From Aequorivita capsosiphonis DSM 23843 (GTDB lineage Bacteria > Bacteroidota > Bacteroidia > Flavobacteriales > Flavobacteriaceae), in assembly GCF_000429125.1 (NCBI RefSeq), contig NZ_AUBG01000012.1, positions 157,702-221,701 on the forward strand: a stretch of DNA of 64,000 bases. Direction: 5' to 3'. Positions within the stretch are counted from its first letter, which is position 1. Each line of letters starts with the position of its first letter. Shown piece after piece: positions 42,338 to 50,968 of this stretch. The notes under the pieces are model-generated. The model made no database searches, was not told the DNA's origin, and worked only from the letters and a program-made list of their open reading frames with translations. The translations under genes and the position numbers were made by a program.

Positions 42338-43852
42338 ATGCCAATCCCCATTGTAAATTCCATTGCTTCGTGGTTTTTAAAAAAACGTTTTCATCAGATA
42401 GACCTTTTTTTGAAATACCCTATTGAAGTCCAGGAGGAACTTCTTTTCCATCTAATTCAAAAGGCGAAAAACACTGAAATTGGCCGTCAATATGATTTTG
42501 GAGGAATTAAAACATATCGTGAATTTGCCGAGCGCATCCCCATAACTACTTACGAGGAAAACGAGCCGATGATTGAACGCGCTCGAAGAGGGGAAAGCAA
42601 TATCTTTTGGCCAACACCCATAAAATGGTTTGCAAAATCTAGCGGTACCACCAATGCAAAAAGTAAGTTTATTCCCGTTACCAATGATTCCTTAGAAGAT
42701 TGTCACTATGCGGCCAGTAAGGATTTGCTGTGTATGTATCTTAACAATAATCCAAATGCTGAATTATTTCTTGGTAAAAGTTTACGGCTCGGCGGAAGTA
42801 AAAAGTTATACGAAGAAAACGGTACCGTATTCGGCGACTTATCTGCAATCTTGATTGATAACATGCCTTTTTGGGCTGAATTTAGCAGCACACCCAGCAA
42901 TGAGGTTTCGCTTATGGGCGATTGGGAAACCAAAATGCAAGCAATCGTAAATGAGACTATTAAGGAAAATGTTACGAGTCTCGCTGGCGTGCCTTCTTGG
43001 ATGTTGGTGTTGTTGAATAATGTTATGGAAACAACCGGAAAAGGAAACCTATTTGAAGTTTGGCCAAATTTGGAAGTATATTTTCACGGCGGCGTAAACT
43101 TTGACCCATATATTGATCAATACAACAAGTTATTGCCGAAAAGTGATTTTAGATATTACGAAATTTATAATGCTTCGGAAGGGTTCTTCGCAATCCAAGA
43201 CAGAAACGACAGTAAAGAATTAATGCTGATGCTTGATTATGGCATTTTTTATGAATTTATTCCGATGGATGGTTATGGCACTCTTGAAGAAAAAGTTATT
43301 CCACTTAGTGAGGTGGAAGAAGGAAAAAACTATGCAGTAATCATCACCACCAATGCTGGTCTTTGGCGTTATAAAATTGGAGATACCGTTCGGTTTACCT
43401 CTACCAGTCCTTACCGAATAAAAGTTACAGGCCGAACAAAACACCACATCAACGTTTTTGGAGAGGAATTAATTATCGAAAATGCGGAAATTGCATTACG
43501 AAAAGCATCACAACTCACCAATGCTGAAATAGTAGATTACACTGCCGCACCCGTTTTTATGAACGGGCGGGAAAAAGGAGCACACGAATGGATTATTGAA
43601 TTTAAATCTCCACCGCAGGATCTACAGGTTTTCACCCAACTTTTAGACACAGCTTTACAAGAAGTGAATAGCGATTACGAAGCGAAACGTTTTAACAATA
43701 TCACATTAAATGTTCCAAAAATCCATCATGCTAGGGAACGACTCTTTTATGATTGGCTAAAAGAGAAAAATAAACTCGGTGGACAACATAAGGTACCTCG
43801 ACTTTCAAACACAAGACATTTTTTAGAAGAGCTTTTGGAACTCAACAAGTAA
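42338..43852 (+). CDS. GH3 auxin-responsive promoter family protein (acyl-adenylating)
   Basis: 504 aa of the GH3 family, relatives of plant acyl acid-amido synthetases in the ANL adenylating superfamily. ATP-binding motifs are visible: KWFAKSSGTTNAKSKFIPVT (P-loop-like SSGTT), YNASEGFFAIQD (motif 2, YxASEG) and YRIKVTGRTKHHINVFGEELI (motif 3). Plant enzymes conjugate amino acids to jasmonate or auxin; the bacterial substrate is unknown. Stand-alone gene; no pathway partners nearby. Confidence 0.9.
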   Translation: MPIPIVNSIASWFLKKRFHQIDLFLKYPIEVQEELLFHLIQKAKNTEIGRQYDFGGIKTYREFAERIPITTYEENEPMIERARRGESNIFWPTPIKWFAKSSGTTNAKSKFIPVTNDSLEDCHYAASKDLLCMYLNNNPNAELFLGKSLRLGGSKKLYEENGTVFGDLSAILIDNMPFWAEFSSTPSNEVSLMGDWETKMQAIVNETIKENVTSLAGVPSWMLVLLNNVMETTGKGNLFEVWPNLEVYFHGGVNFDPYIDQYNKLLPKSDFRYYEIYNASEGFFAIQDRNDSKELMLMLDYGIFYEFIPMDGYGTLEEKVIPLSEVEEGKNYAVIITTNAGLWRYKIGDTVRFTSTSPYRIKVTGRTKHHINVFGEELIIENAEIALRKASQLTNAEIVDYTAAPVFMNGREKGAHEWIIEFKSPPQDLQVFTQLLDTALQEVNSDYEAKRFNNITLNVPKIHHARERLFYDWLKEKNKLGGQHKVPRLSNTRHFLEELLELNK

Positions 43853-43876
43853 AGGAATCTCATAAGTTTATCAGTG

Positions 43877-43899
43877 TAAGACTATTGAAAATAGACTTA
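43877..43899. promoter_or_regulatory. Inverted repeat upstream of fic
   Basis: TAAGACTATT (43877-43886) and AATAGACTTA (43890-43899) are nearly perfect inverse repeats (nine of ten) 57 bp upstream of the -7 box. Either an operator or a weak end-of-transcript hairpin of the GH3 gene. Confidence 0.4.
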
Positions 43900-43955
43900 T
43901 AATTGATATTTTTAATATCGGGTAAGCTAGATTACTAATCTATCCGATAAAATTG

Positions 43956-43963
43956 TATCTTTG
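43956..43963 (+). promoter_or_regulatory. -7 box of fic, very close to the start codon
   Basis: TATCTTTG matches TAnnTTTG and ends only 4 bp before the ATG at 43968. Transcription would start at or next to the ATG, so the mRNA may be leaderless. Upstream, TATCGG (near 43915) and CCGATA (43944-43949) bracket a TAGAT/ATCTA pair, a possible operator. Confidence 0.55.
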
Positions 43964-43967
43964 TGGT

Positions 43968-44921
43968 ATGTGGAAAATAGACTTGACATATAGAGAACAA
44001 CTTCAACCTAGCTTTGATAGGTTATTTGAAAAAAGGGATGCGCTTCAAAAACATAGGCCTTTATCTGGTGTAGCTTTGACAAAAATCAAGGAAACATTAG
44101 CTATTGAATGGACGTATAATAGCAACAGTATAGAAGGCAATACTTTAAGTTTACGCGAGACCCAGATGATTCTGCAAGAAGGTGTCACGATCTCAGGAAA
44201 GTCACTTAGAGAGCATTTTGAAGCTGTGAATCACCAAACAGCTTTGAAGTATCTTTATGAGTTGGTATCTAAAGACCGTTCAATTTCCGGCAAAGACATC
44301 CTTTCTTTGCACGCACTTGTTTTGCGAAATATTGAAGATGAGTTTGCAGGAAGGTTGCGAAACGCAGGCGTTAGGATCGCTGGCGCGAACTTCACACCGC
44401 CAAATGCAATGAAGGTATCTTCATTGGTAGATGAGCTCGTCGCCTTTGTAAATGAAAACCCTTTGGGCTTAAACATTATTGTACTGGCTACCGTATTCCA
44501 TCATAAATTTGTTTGGATACATCCTTTTTTTGATGGTAATGGACGTACGGTACGTTTGGTAATGAATCTTTTATTAATGAAAGAAGGCTTCCCTCCCGCA
44601 ATTATTTTAAAAAATGATCGCGCAAAATATTACGCAAGTCTGAATAGTGCCAATAAGGGAAATTATCAAAAATTGACTCTATTAATGTCACAAGCGCTGG
44701 AACGAACTCTTAATATTTATCTTTCAGCAATACCTGGAAATGATGCAGAATACACTGAAATCTCAAACCTTGTAAAAGAAGCAGATTTACCATATAGCCA
44801 GGAATACATAAGCTTGTTGGCGCGTCAAGGTAAAATTGATGCCCATAAAGAAGGTAGAAATTGGTTTACTACAAAAGAAGCTGTGGAAGAATACGTTAAA
44901 GCCCGCAAGCGAAAACAATAA
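43968..44921 (+). CDS. Fic family protein (AMPylator-type)
   Basis: 317 aa from ATG 43968 (MWKIDLTYREQLQPSF). The active-site motif is HPFFDGNGRTVR (consensus HPFxxGNGRxxR), complete with the His. N-terminal SNSIEGN matches the inhibitory-helix signature [S/T]xxxE[G/N], so it is an autoinhibited class II Fic with the helix before the core. The C-terminal 60 residues form a winged-helix-like domain (EADLPYSQEYISLLARQGKIDAHKEGRNWFTTKEAVEEY). Expected chemistry is transfer of AMP to a target hydroxyl; target unknown. No antitoxin partner is next to it. Confidence 0.92.
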   Translation: MWKIDLTYREQLQPSFDRLFEKRDALQKHRPLSGVALTKIKETLAIEWTYNSNSIEGNTLSLRETQMILQEGVTISGKSLREHFEAVNHQTALKYLYELVSKDRSISGKDILSLHALVLRNIEDEFAGRLRNAGVRIAGANFTPPNAMKVSSLVDELVAFVNENPLGLNIIVLATVFHHKFVWIHPFFDGNGRTVRLVMNLLLMKEGFPPAIILKNDRAKYYASLNSANKGNYQKLTLLMSQALERTLNIYLSAIPGNDAEYTEISNLVKEADLPYSQEYISLLARQGKIDAHKEGRNWFTTKEAVEEYVKARKRKQ

Positions 44922-44959
44922 CTTGGTTTTACAGCAATTTAGATTACAATTTAAAAAGA

Positions 44960-44988
44960 GAAAGCCTCGGGGAATCCCCAAGGCTTTC
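44960..44988 (-). terminator. Terminator between fic and clpX
   Basis: GAAAGCCT-c-GGGG (44960-44972) pairs with CCCC-a-AGGCTTTC (44976-44988). On the minus strand it is followed by TCTCTTTTT, so it ends the clpX transcript; it could also stop the convergent fic. Confidence 0.85.
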
Positions 44989-45007
44989 TAATATAATTCA
45001 TATTTCC

Positions 45008-46240
45008 TTAAGAAACTGCTTTTAACTTTTTAAGGGTAGACTTGTTTAGTTTTTCCTCAGCATAGTCTTTGGTTACTTCCACTGTTTTTTCATCAGTACC
45101 TGGCATTTCATACATTGCATCAGTCAGCACCGCTTCGCATAGGGAACGGAGGCCTCTTGCACCAAGCTTGTAATCAATGGCCTGTTCTACAACAAAGTCC
45201 AGTGCTTCTTCTGTAATTTCGAAATCTATTCCGTCCATTTCAAACAGTTTTTTATACTGTTTTATAATGGCGTTTTTCGGTTGCGTAAGAATTGCTCGCA
45301 ATGTTTCTTTGTCCAGCGGATTCATATAGGTCAAAACAGGAAGACGTCCGATAATTTCAGGAATCAACCCGAAATCTTTTAAATCCTTCGGGATAATATA
45401 TCGAAGCATATTGTCCTTTTCCATCTGGTTTTCCTTTAAAGAGGCTGTAAAGCCAACTGCTTGCATATTTAAACGTTTTGCAATATGACGTTCAATACCA
45501 TCAAAGGCACCCCCTGCAATAAAAAGGATGTTTTCAGTATTTACTTCAATAAATTTTTGATCGGGATGTTTTCTTCCTCCTTTTGGCGGTACGTTAACTG
45601 TTGTTCCTTCCAAAAGCTTTAATAAAGCCTGCTGAACCCCTTCTCCACTAACATCTCGCGTTATGGAGGGATTATCGCTTTTACGGGCAATTTTATCAAT
45701 TTCATCAATAAAAACAATTCCGTTTTCTGCTTTTTCTAAGTTATAATCTGCAGCTTGAAGCAAACGCGTTAAAATACTTTCAACGTCTTCCCCTACATAA
45801 CCAGCTTCAGTTAAAACGGTAGCATCTACAATGGCCAATGGCACATTCAACATTTTTGCAATGGTTTTTGCAATTAAGGTTTTTCCTGTTCCCGTTTGAC
45901 CAACGATTATGATATTACTCTTTTGTATTTCAATATCGTCATCACTCTTTGGCTGTAGCAATCTTTTATAGTGATTGTAAACTGCAACTGACATAACCTT
46001 TTTGGTAAACTCCTGACCAATTACATATTCATCCAAAAATGCTTTAATAAGCTTAGGCTTCTTCAGCATTAAATCTTTGGATATTTCACTATTGTCGGCA
46101 TGTAGGGCTTCCTCGACTACAATTCCGTGAGCCTGTTCAATGCAACGGTCACAAATGTGGGCGTCCAAGCCTGCAATTAGCAGATTGGTCTCCGACTTTT
46201 TGCGGCCGCAAAAGGAACATTCTAAATCTTCTTTCGACAT
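45008..46240 (-). CDS. clpX: ATP-dependent Clp protease unfoldase ClpX
   Basis: 410 aa from ATG 46240 ([15 protein letters not shown]); an in-frame start 8 codons upstream is less likely. N-terminal zinc-binding domain with Cys pairs CSFC and CDRC, Walker [10 protein letters not shown], Walker [12 protein letters not shown], and the pore loop within [10 protein letters not shown]. ClpX unfolds tagged substrates and feeds them to ClpP. It lies 166 nt after clpP; the spacer contains a TAAATTTG -7-like box on the minus strand, so clpX may have an extra promoter. Confidence 0.97.
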   Translation of the reverse strand: MSKEDLECSFCGRKKSETNLLIAGLDAHICDRCIEQAHGIVVEEALHADNSEISKDLMLKKPKLIKAFLDEYVIGQEFTKKVMSVAVYNHYKRLLQPKSDDDIEIQKSNIIIVGQTGTGKTLIAKTIAKMLNVPLAIVDATVLTEAGYVGEDVESILTRLLQAADYNLEKAENGIVFIDEIDKIARKSDNPSITRDVSGEGVQQALLKLLEGTTVNVPPKGGRKHPDQKFIEVNTENILFIAGGAFDGIERHIAKRLNMQAVGFTASLKENQMEKDNMLRYIIPKDLKDFGLIPEIIGRLPVLTYMNPLDKETLRAILTQPKNAIIKQYKKLFEMDGIDFEITEEALDFVVEQAIDYKLGARGLRSLCEAVLTDAMYEMPGTDEKTVEVTKDYAEEKLNKSTLKKLKAVS

Positions 46241-46406
46241 ATTATTCTTTTTCAAAAAAATCAATTTAAATTATTAGCAAAATGGACGTAGGACTCATGC
46301 TATTTGATAAAGCAATTATTTTCAAATGGCAAATTTATTTGTCTTACCTCTTAGGTATTACTGTCCTTTGTTCCATATAAATTTCTGAACTAACAGTTAG
46401 TATTAT

Positions 46407-47081
46407 TTAATTTCGTGTCAATATTTCATCAATCATTCCGTATTCCACGGCGCGATCTGCTTTCATCCAATAATCGCGATCGCTGTCCTCATAAACCTTT
46501 TCATAGGTTTGCCCAGTATGCTTTGAAATTATTTTATAAAGCTCTTCTTTTAAAGTGATTATTTCACGGGCAGTTATTTCAATATCGCTTGCTTGACCTT
46601 GAGCACCACCCAAAGGTTGGTGGATCATAACACGCGAGTGCGTTAAACCACTGCGTTTTCCCTTTTCACCTGCACATAAAAGTACAGCTGCCATGGAAGC
46701 GGCCATTCCGGTACAGATAGTGGCAACGTCCGGTTTAATGAATTGCATGGTATCGTAAATCCCAAGACCTGCATATACACTTCCTCCAGGAGAATTGATA
46801 TAAATTTGAATATCGCGTGCCGCATCGGTACTTGCCAAAAATAATAATTGAGCCTGTACAATGTTTGCAACTTGATCATTGATTCCGGTACCGAGGAATA
46901 TAATTCGATCCATCATCAAACGTGAAAACACATCCATCGCCACGGCATTCATTTGGCGTTCTTCAATAATGTTGGGTGTCAAGTTTGTGGGATTCATGCT
47001 GCTTATGATTTTATCATAATACATATCATTTACACCTTGATCTTTTATAGCAAATTTTCTAAATTCGTTACTGTAGTCCAT
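46407..47081 (-). CDS. clpP: ATP-dependent Clp protease proteolytic subunit ClpP
   Basis: 224 aa serine protease with the full triad: Ser129 (TGMAASMAAVLL), His154 (RVMIHQPLGG) and Asp203 (DSDRDYWM). The N-terminal propeptide-like region is longer than in E. coli (about 30 residues). Fourteen copies form the proteolytic chamber used with ClpX. Middle gene of tig-clpP-clpX, 138 nt after tig with a terminator between. Confidence 0.97.
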   Translation of the reverse strand: MDYSNEFRKFAIKDQGVNDMYYDKIISSMNPTNLTPNIIEERQMNAVAMDVFSRLMMDRIIFLGTGINDQVANIVQAQLLFLASTDAARDIQIYINSPGGSVYAGLGIYDTMQFIKPDVATICTGMAASMAAVLLCAGEKGKRSGLTHSRVMIHQPLGGAQGQASDIEITAREIITLKEELYKIISKHTGQTYEKVYEDSDRDYWMKADRAVEYGMIDEILTRN

Positions 47082-47162
47082 AAATATCTTTAATTTTCTT
47101 TTTTAATAGGCTCGAAGATTCACTTCGAAAATTTTTATTTAGCTCCACTTTTCAGGGGAATG

Positions 47163-47196
47163 AAAAAGGCGTTAAATCAAAATAATTCAACGCCTA
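47163..47196 (-). terminator. Terminator after tig
   Basis: AGGCGTT (47167-47173) pairs with AACGCCT (47189-47195); on the minus strand a TTTTTC run follows. It lies between tig and clpP. Confidence 0.7.
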
Positions 47197-47219
47197 AAGA
47201 TAACTATTTCCGCGCTTAA

Positions 47220-48560
47220 TTAAGCGTAGGCATCCTTAATGAATTTATCATAAGTAATCTCCTTAGTCTTCAATTTAGCATTTTCCTTAAAATAATTAAG
47301 AAGTTTAGCCGTATTTAATTGTTCATTTAGGCGCTCCACTTCTTCTCTATTAGAAAGAATACGTGCTGCAATCGACTCCAATTCCTCTTCAGAAGGATCT
47401 GTTTGTCCAAATTGGGCCATTTGCCCTTTTATCATGTTTTTTGAATAGTCTTTCAACTCATCAAAAGTAACTTGTAGGTTATTTTCGGTGCGAAGCTTTC
47501 CTTCTATCAACTGGTAGCGAAGTCCCTTTTCACTTCTTTCATATTCCGCTTTTGCATCTTCTTCTGAAAGTCTTTTTTCACCACTCATTGCAATCCAACG
47601 TTGTAAAAACTCCTTTGGAAGATCAAATTTCGTGTTTTCGATTAAAGATTCAACCACATCATTAAGCAATTTTTGATCACTTTGTTGTGCAAATTGCCCT
47701 TCTGCATCTTCTTTAATTTTCGCTTTTAATTCTTCTTCGGAAGTAACGGCAGCTTCCCCAAAAAGCTTGTCGTAAAGCTCTTGGTCGAGTTCAGCCATTT
47801 CACGCTGGTTCACTTCCTCTATTTTTAAAGAAACCTCGATATCCAAACCGTGTGCATCCTCGTGTTCAACACCAAAATGCTTTTGATTGTCGTGATCATC
47901 AGCGAACATACCTTTTGTTTTTAAAGTAACAGTATCGCCAACTTTTGCGCCAAGCAAGCTATCAAGTTGCTTTTTCCCTTTAATTTCTTCGGTAGTAAAA
48001 GTGGTTTTCTTTTCGATTTCCTTTCCTTCCATATCGGCGGGCAAATTAGAAGAAGTAAAAGTTCCAGTGATTTCATCACCTTTCTCAACTTTATCTTTAG
48101 AAGTCAATTTCCCGTATTGCTTGCGAATGGTCTTAACTTGGTTGTTAAGCATTTCATCGTCCGCAACAATTTTATATTGTGTAATTTCTTTTCCTTTTAC
48201 GTCTACATCGAAATCGGGAGCAAGACCTAGATCAAATTCAAAAGAATAATCATCAGCATCCCAATTGATTTCTGATTCATTCTTCGGAAGTGGATTTCCA
48301 AGAACATTTAATTTCTCTTCGGTAAGATATTTTTGAAGTGCTTCTTGTAAAACTTTATTTACTTCTTCCACTAAAACTGACTTTCCGTATTGTTTTTTGA
48401 CCATTCCCATTGGGATATGTCCTTTCCTAAAACCTGGGATATTAGCGGTTTTCCTATAATTATTCAGTACTTTTTCTACGTTACCAGAATAATCGTCTTT
48501 TGATATTTCCACTGTAAGAACAGCGTTCAATTTATCAATGTCTTTTTTTGTAATGTTCAT
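47220..48560 (-). CDS. tig: Trigger factor
   Basis: 446 aa ribosome-associated folding chaperone. The N-terminal ribosome-binding signature appears as IPGFRKGHIPMGMVKKQYG (GFRxGxxP), followed by a PPIase-like middle part (about 155-250) and a C-terminal helical cradle rich in Glu/Lys. It works on nascent chains, upstream of GroEL. It heads the tig-clpP-clpX block and has its own promoter. Confidence 0.93.
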   Translation of the reverse strand: MNITKKDIDKLNAVLTVEISKDDYSGNVEKVLNNYRKTANIPGFRKGHIPMGMVKKQYGKSVLVEEVNKVLQEALQKYLTEEKLNVLGNPLPKNESEINWDADDYSFEFDLGLAPDFDVDVKGKEITQYKIVADDEMLNNQVKTIRKQYGKLTSKDKVEKGDEITGTFTSSNLPADMEGKEIEKKTTFTTEEIKGKKQLDSLLGAKVGDTVTLKTKGMFADDHDNQKHFGVEHEDAHGLDIEVSLKIEEVNQREMAELDQELYDKLFGEAAVTSEEELKAKIKEDAEGQFAQQSDQKLLNDVVESLIENTKFDLPKEFLQRWIAMSGEKRLSEEDAKAEYERSEKGLRYQLIEGKLRTENNLQVTFDELKDYSKNMIKGQMAQFGQTDPSEEELESIAARILSNREEVERLNEQLNTAKLLNYFKENAKLKTKEITYDKFIKDAYA

Positions 48561-48585
48561 GTTTTCGTTTCTGAATTTCGGGATG

Positions 48586-48614
48586 CAAAAATACGTATTT
48601 TTTGCCTAATCCAA
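48586..48614 (-). promoter_or_regulatory. Promoter of tig
   Basis: Minus strand TTG (plus 48612-48614), 18 nt, TATTTTTG (plus 48586-48593): a full Bacteroidetes promoter, 25 bp before the tig ATG. Confidence 0.7.
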
Positions 48615-48925
48615 AAAACATTCACAAGGTGTTATGATTAAAAGACTTATGATCACTTCCTTCTTCTCCAAATCACGAAGTTGCTAAAGGCTTTAAAAGG
48701 CATTAATGAAGACAACAATTGGCTCCAAAAGCCATAAAGTTAGAGGTGCAAGCAGTTGCTAAATAATGTGCAAGCTAAGCAACTTCTCCTGCAAAACACG
48801 CTTGCCATCAGTGTCTTGACTAAAATTTGCCACGAATAGCATAAAATTTACAAATCCCATCATTGGTTATAAACAGACAGGTTATCCGCATTTTTTTAAT
48901 TTCACAATGTAACAGACTTTAGGTC
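48615..48925. other. Long spacer upstream of tig, no gene recognised
   Basis: About 310 nt without a coding frame I can support. Contains several gttgc/gcaac words, including AGTTGCT...AGCAACT inverted repeats near 48755-48785, and a ttgccacgaatagca piece near 48821 that resembles the sequence at about 15620. I see no tRNA, tmRNA or riboswitch fold. Confidence 0.4.
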
Positions 48926-49270
48926 TTATTTTTCTTCCGGTAAAAGTGAAAATAGTACGGACTGAAAAAGAGATAGCAATAAGCTAAAAAGAAGTGCCCA
49001 CCAGATGCTTGCAACTTCAAAACCACCTACAAAGTACCCTGCCATTAAAATTATAATTGCGTTGATTATAAGTAGAAAAAGTCCGAAAGTAAGTATCGTT
49101 ACCGGTAAGGTTAAAATTATCAAAATGGGCTTTACGATCAATCTTAACAATGCAATTACAATCGCAACGATAACCGCCGAACCATAACTTTCAACCGCGA
49201 CGCCAGATAGAATTTCGGATAAAACAACAACGGCTAAAGCGGTGAGCAATAATTTTATTATTAGTTTCAT
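48926..49270 (-). CDS. Small membrane protein, phage-holin-family-4 type (PF04020-like)
   Basis: 114 aa with four hydrophobic helices (about 3-22, 30-50, 55-77, 85-108) and the motif ALLRLIVKPILIILTLPVTILTFGLF, the 'N/K-P-...-LP-...-TLGLF' signature of the widespread family named after phage holins. These are chromosomal inner-membrane proteins of unknown role, not real holins. A short loop GGFEVASIWWALL closes it. Stand-alone minus-strand gene. Confidence 0.85.
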   Translation of the reverse strand: MKLIIKLLLTALAVVVLSEILSGVAVESYGSAVIVAIVIALLRLIVKPILIILTLPVTILTFGLFLLIINAIIILMAGYFVGGFEVASIWWALLFSLLLSLFQSVLFSLLPEEK

Positions 49271-49361
49271 TTTTTTTTAGATGTTAAATGTGAGAGTTGA
49301 GATGGGTGCTAAAAATAAATTAGTTGTCAATTCAAAAAGCTACAAATTTAAAGATAAAGAT

Positions 49362-49390
49362 AAAAAAAACCGTCCCCAAACGGGAACGGC
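49362..49390 (-). terminator. Terminator of the SGNH/FadL operon
   Basis: CCGT-c-CCC (49370-49377) pairs with GGG-a-ACGG (49382-49389); on the minus strand an eight-T run follows (plus 49362-49369). Confidence 0.88.
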
Positions 49391-49416
49391 TTTTAAACAC
49401 ACTTAATTTCTAAATA

Positions 49417-50949
49417 TTAATTGTTTGTTAGTGTAATCGTACCATAGTTACCGATGTTCACCTTTGGGATTGTTGCGTCATACGTGTTATTTATAGCCTG
49501 AATAATCATATTTGCGGTATATGCATATCCTCTTGGTGTTGGGTGCACTCCGTCTAAAGAGAAAGCCCCCCCGGTTACAAACTGTGAAGTTAAGATACCA
49601 GCATCAAAAGGAATTCCGCCGTTAGACAATTTTGCCAATTCTGACTTCGCATCAACATAGGCAAGACCTTTTGCTGCCGCTAATCCTTGGATTGTTGCAT
49701 TATATGCCATACTTGCAGTAGTTATACGTGCCTGTTCAGTTTTAGACAATACAAATTCATCGCCTAATGGAATACTAACCCCCACAACTCCTTGCGGATT
49801 GTTAGGATCTGGAGTAGAACCCAATTCAGAAGAAGCCGTCAATACAATTAGATCATCAGCCTTCACTTGTCGTAGCTTCCCTAATAAAGCTGCCGTAGAA
49901 GCAGGAAGACTAAATGGAGGTCCTTGTAAAATATCAGTAAGATCTGTTAAATCTTTATCAGCGGTAATTGGAAAGTTTTGACCTGCAGTAAAGTTAAGCA
50001 TACGAAATGCAGCTTCTTCTGGAGATATTACACCCATACCGGCTAAGCCTGGCAATATTTGCGTGTTATATGCAGCAAACTGAGCATTAAGTGCTCCAGC
50101 AGTTGCAGCATCCAATGGTATTGCTTTGGTAGGCACTGTTGTAAAGTAAGGTATTGAAGTTACTTCAGGAATATTTACCAAAACACCTTTGGCACCTTGA
50201 CCGGCTAAAATTTCTACTTGTGTACTATAAACCGATGCGAAAACATTTGGATCTGTAATGTCGTTTTCGCCATAAGTTGAAGGATCTAAATTTCCCGTTT
50301 GATCAACTCCAGAACCACCAGAGGTAGCATAACTTAAAATATCATTGTTTCCAATCCAAAGACTGAAAAATGAAGCACCTTGGTTAGAGGCATCCACAAT
50401 AACAGTTGTACTTTCATTACTAGCAAATCTTGCAAAGTAAGGGTTCGCAGTACCCGTAGCTACTCCGGCAACATTACCATAACCTGGAGCTACTAAATGA
50501 AAGCTCTTCGCTCCTGGAACGCCCATATTATTAAATGGGCCTGTCAATTTATTGGTGATGTCTGTTGTAGGAGTTCCTACCAATCTCACGGGTCCTGGGT
50601 TTCCATCGGGACCAACAGCAAGAACAAATCTGTTTTCAGTAATTTGGTTACCGCCTAAAAGCAATCCACCAATATTATCGTTCATCAAAGGTTGTGTAAA
50701 CTCACCACCACCGGCAAAACCAAATTGTTGTGCCATAATGTTAGGATAGCTATTTTCCTGTCCTGTAATATAAAGTGCACCACTTGCATATCCTGCAGTT
50801 AAAGAGTTTCCAACAGCAACATATTTTGAAAGGTCTGCCGTGCCGCTACTGTAAAACCCGCTTTCGGTTACAGGGCTGTCAAATTCAGGTTCGCAGCTTA
50901 CGAAGCCTAAAGCTATAACCGCGAATGTATATTTTAGTATATTTTTCAT
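49417..50949 (-). CDS. SGNH-hydrolase-like lipoprotein
   Basis: 510 aa lipoprotein (signal ends at Cys19, AVIALGFVSC). SGNH/GDSL blocks: block I VGNSLTAGY with Ser49 (GNSL in place of GDSL), a Gly in NNMGVPGAKSF, block III WIGNNDIL, and block V LDGVHPTPRGYAY with the Asp-x-x-His pair. So the catalytic Ser, Asn, Asp and His are all present. Probable outer-membrane-attached esterase or lipase. It follows the FadL-like porin gene with 19 nt between, a pairing that suggests hydrolysis of a lipid and uptake of its product. Confidence 0.87.
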   Translation of the reverse strand: MKNILKYTFAVIALGFVSCEPEFDSPVTESGFYSSGTADLSKYVAVGNSLTAGYASGALYITGQENSYPNIMAQQFGFAGGGEFTQPLMNDNIGGLLLGGNQITENRFVLAVGPDGNPGPVRLVGTPTTDITNKLTGPFNNMGVPGAKSFHLVAPGYGNVAGVATGTANPYFARFASNESTTVIVDASNQGASFFSLWIGNNDILSYATSGGSGVDQTGNLDPSTYGENDITDPNVFASVYSTQVEILAGQGAKGVLVNIPEVTSIPYFTTVPTKAIPLDAATAGALNAQFAAYNTQILPGLAGMGVISPEEAAFRMLNFTAGQNFPITADKDLTDLTDILQGPPFSLPASTAALLGKLRQVKADDLIVLTASSELGSTPDPNNPQGVVGVSIPLGDEFVLSKTEQARITTASMAYNATIQGLAAAKGLAYVDAKSELAKLSNGGIPFDAGILTSQFVTGGAFSLDGVHPTPRGYAYTANMIIQAINNTYDATIPKVNIGNYGTITLTNN

Positions 50950-50968
50950 CTTTCTGATTTTTTTTCAA

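Noticed and set aside
48615..48925. Possible structural RNA in the spacer upstream of tig
   Set aside because: Only short inverted repeats; no cloverleaf, no CCA end, no known riboswitch core.
48926..49270. Phage holin as a sign of a prophage
   Set aside because: The family name is historical; no other phage gene is near and the sequence is the widespread chromosomal type.
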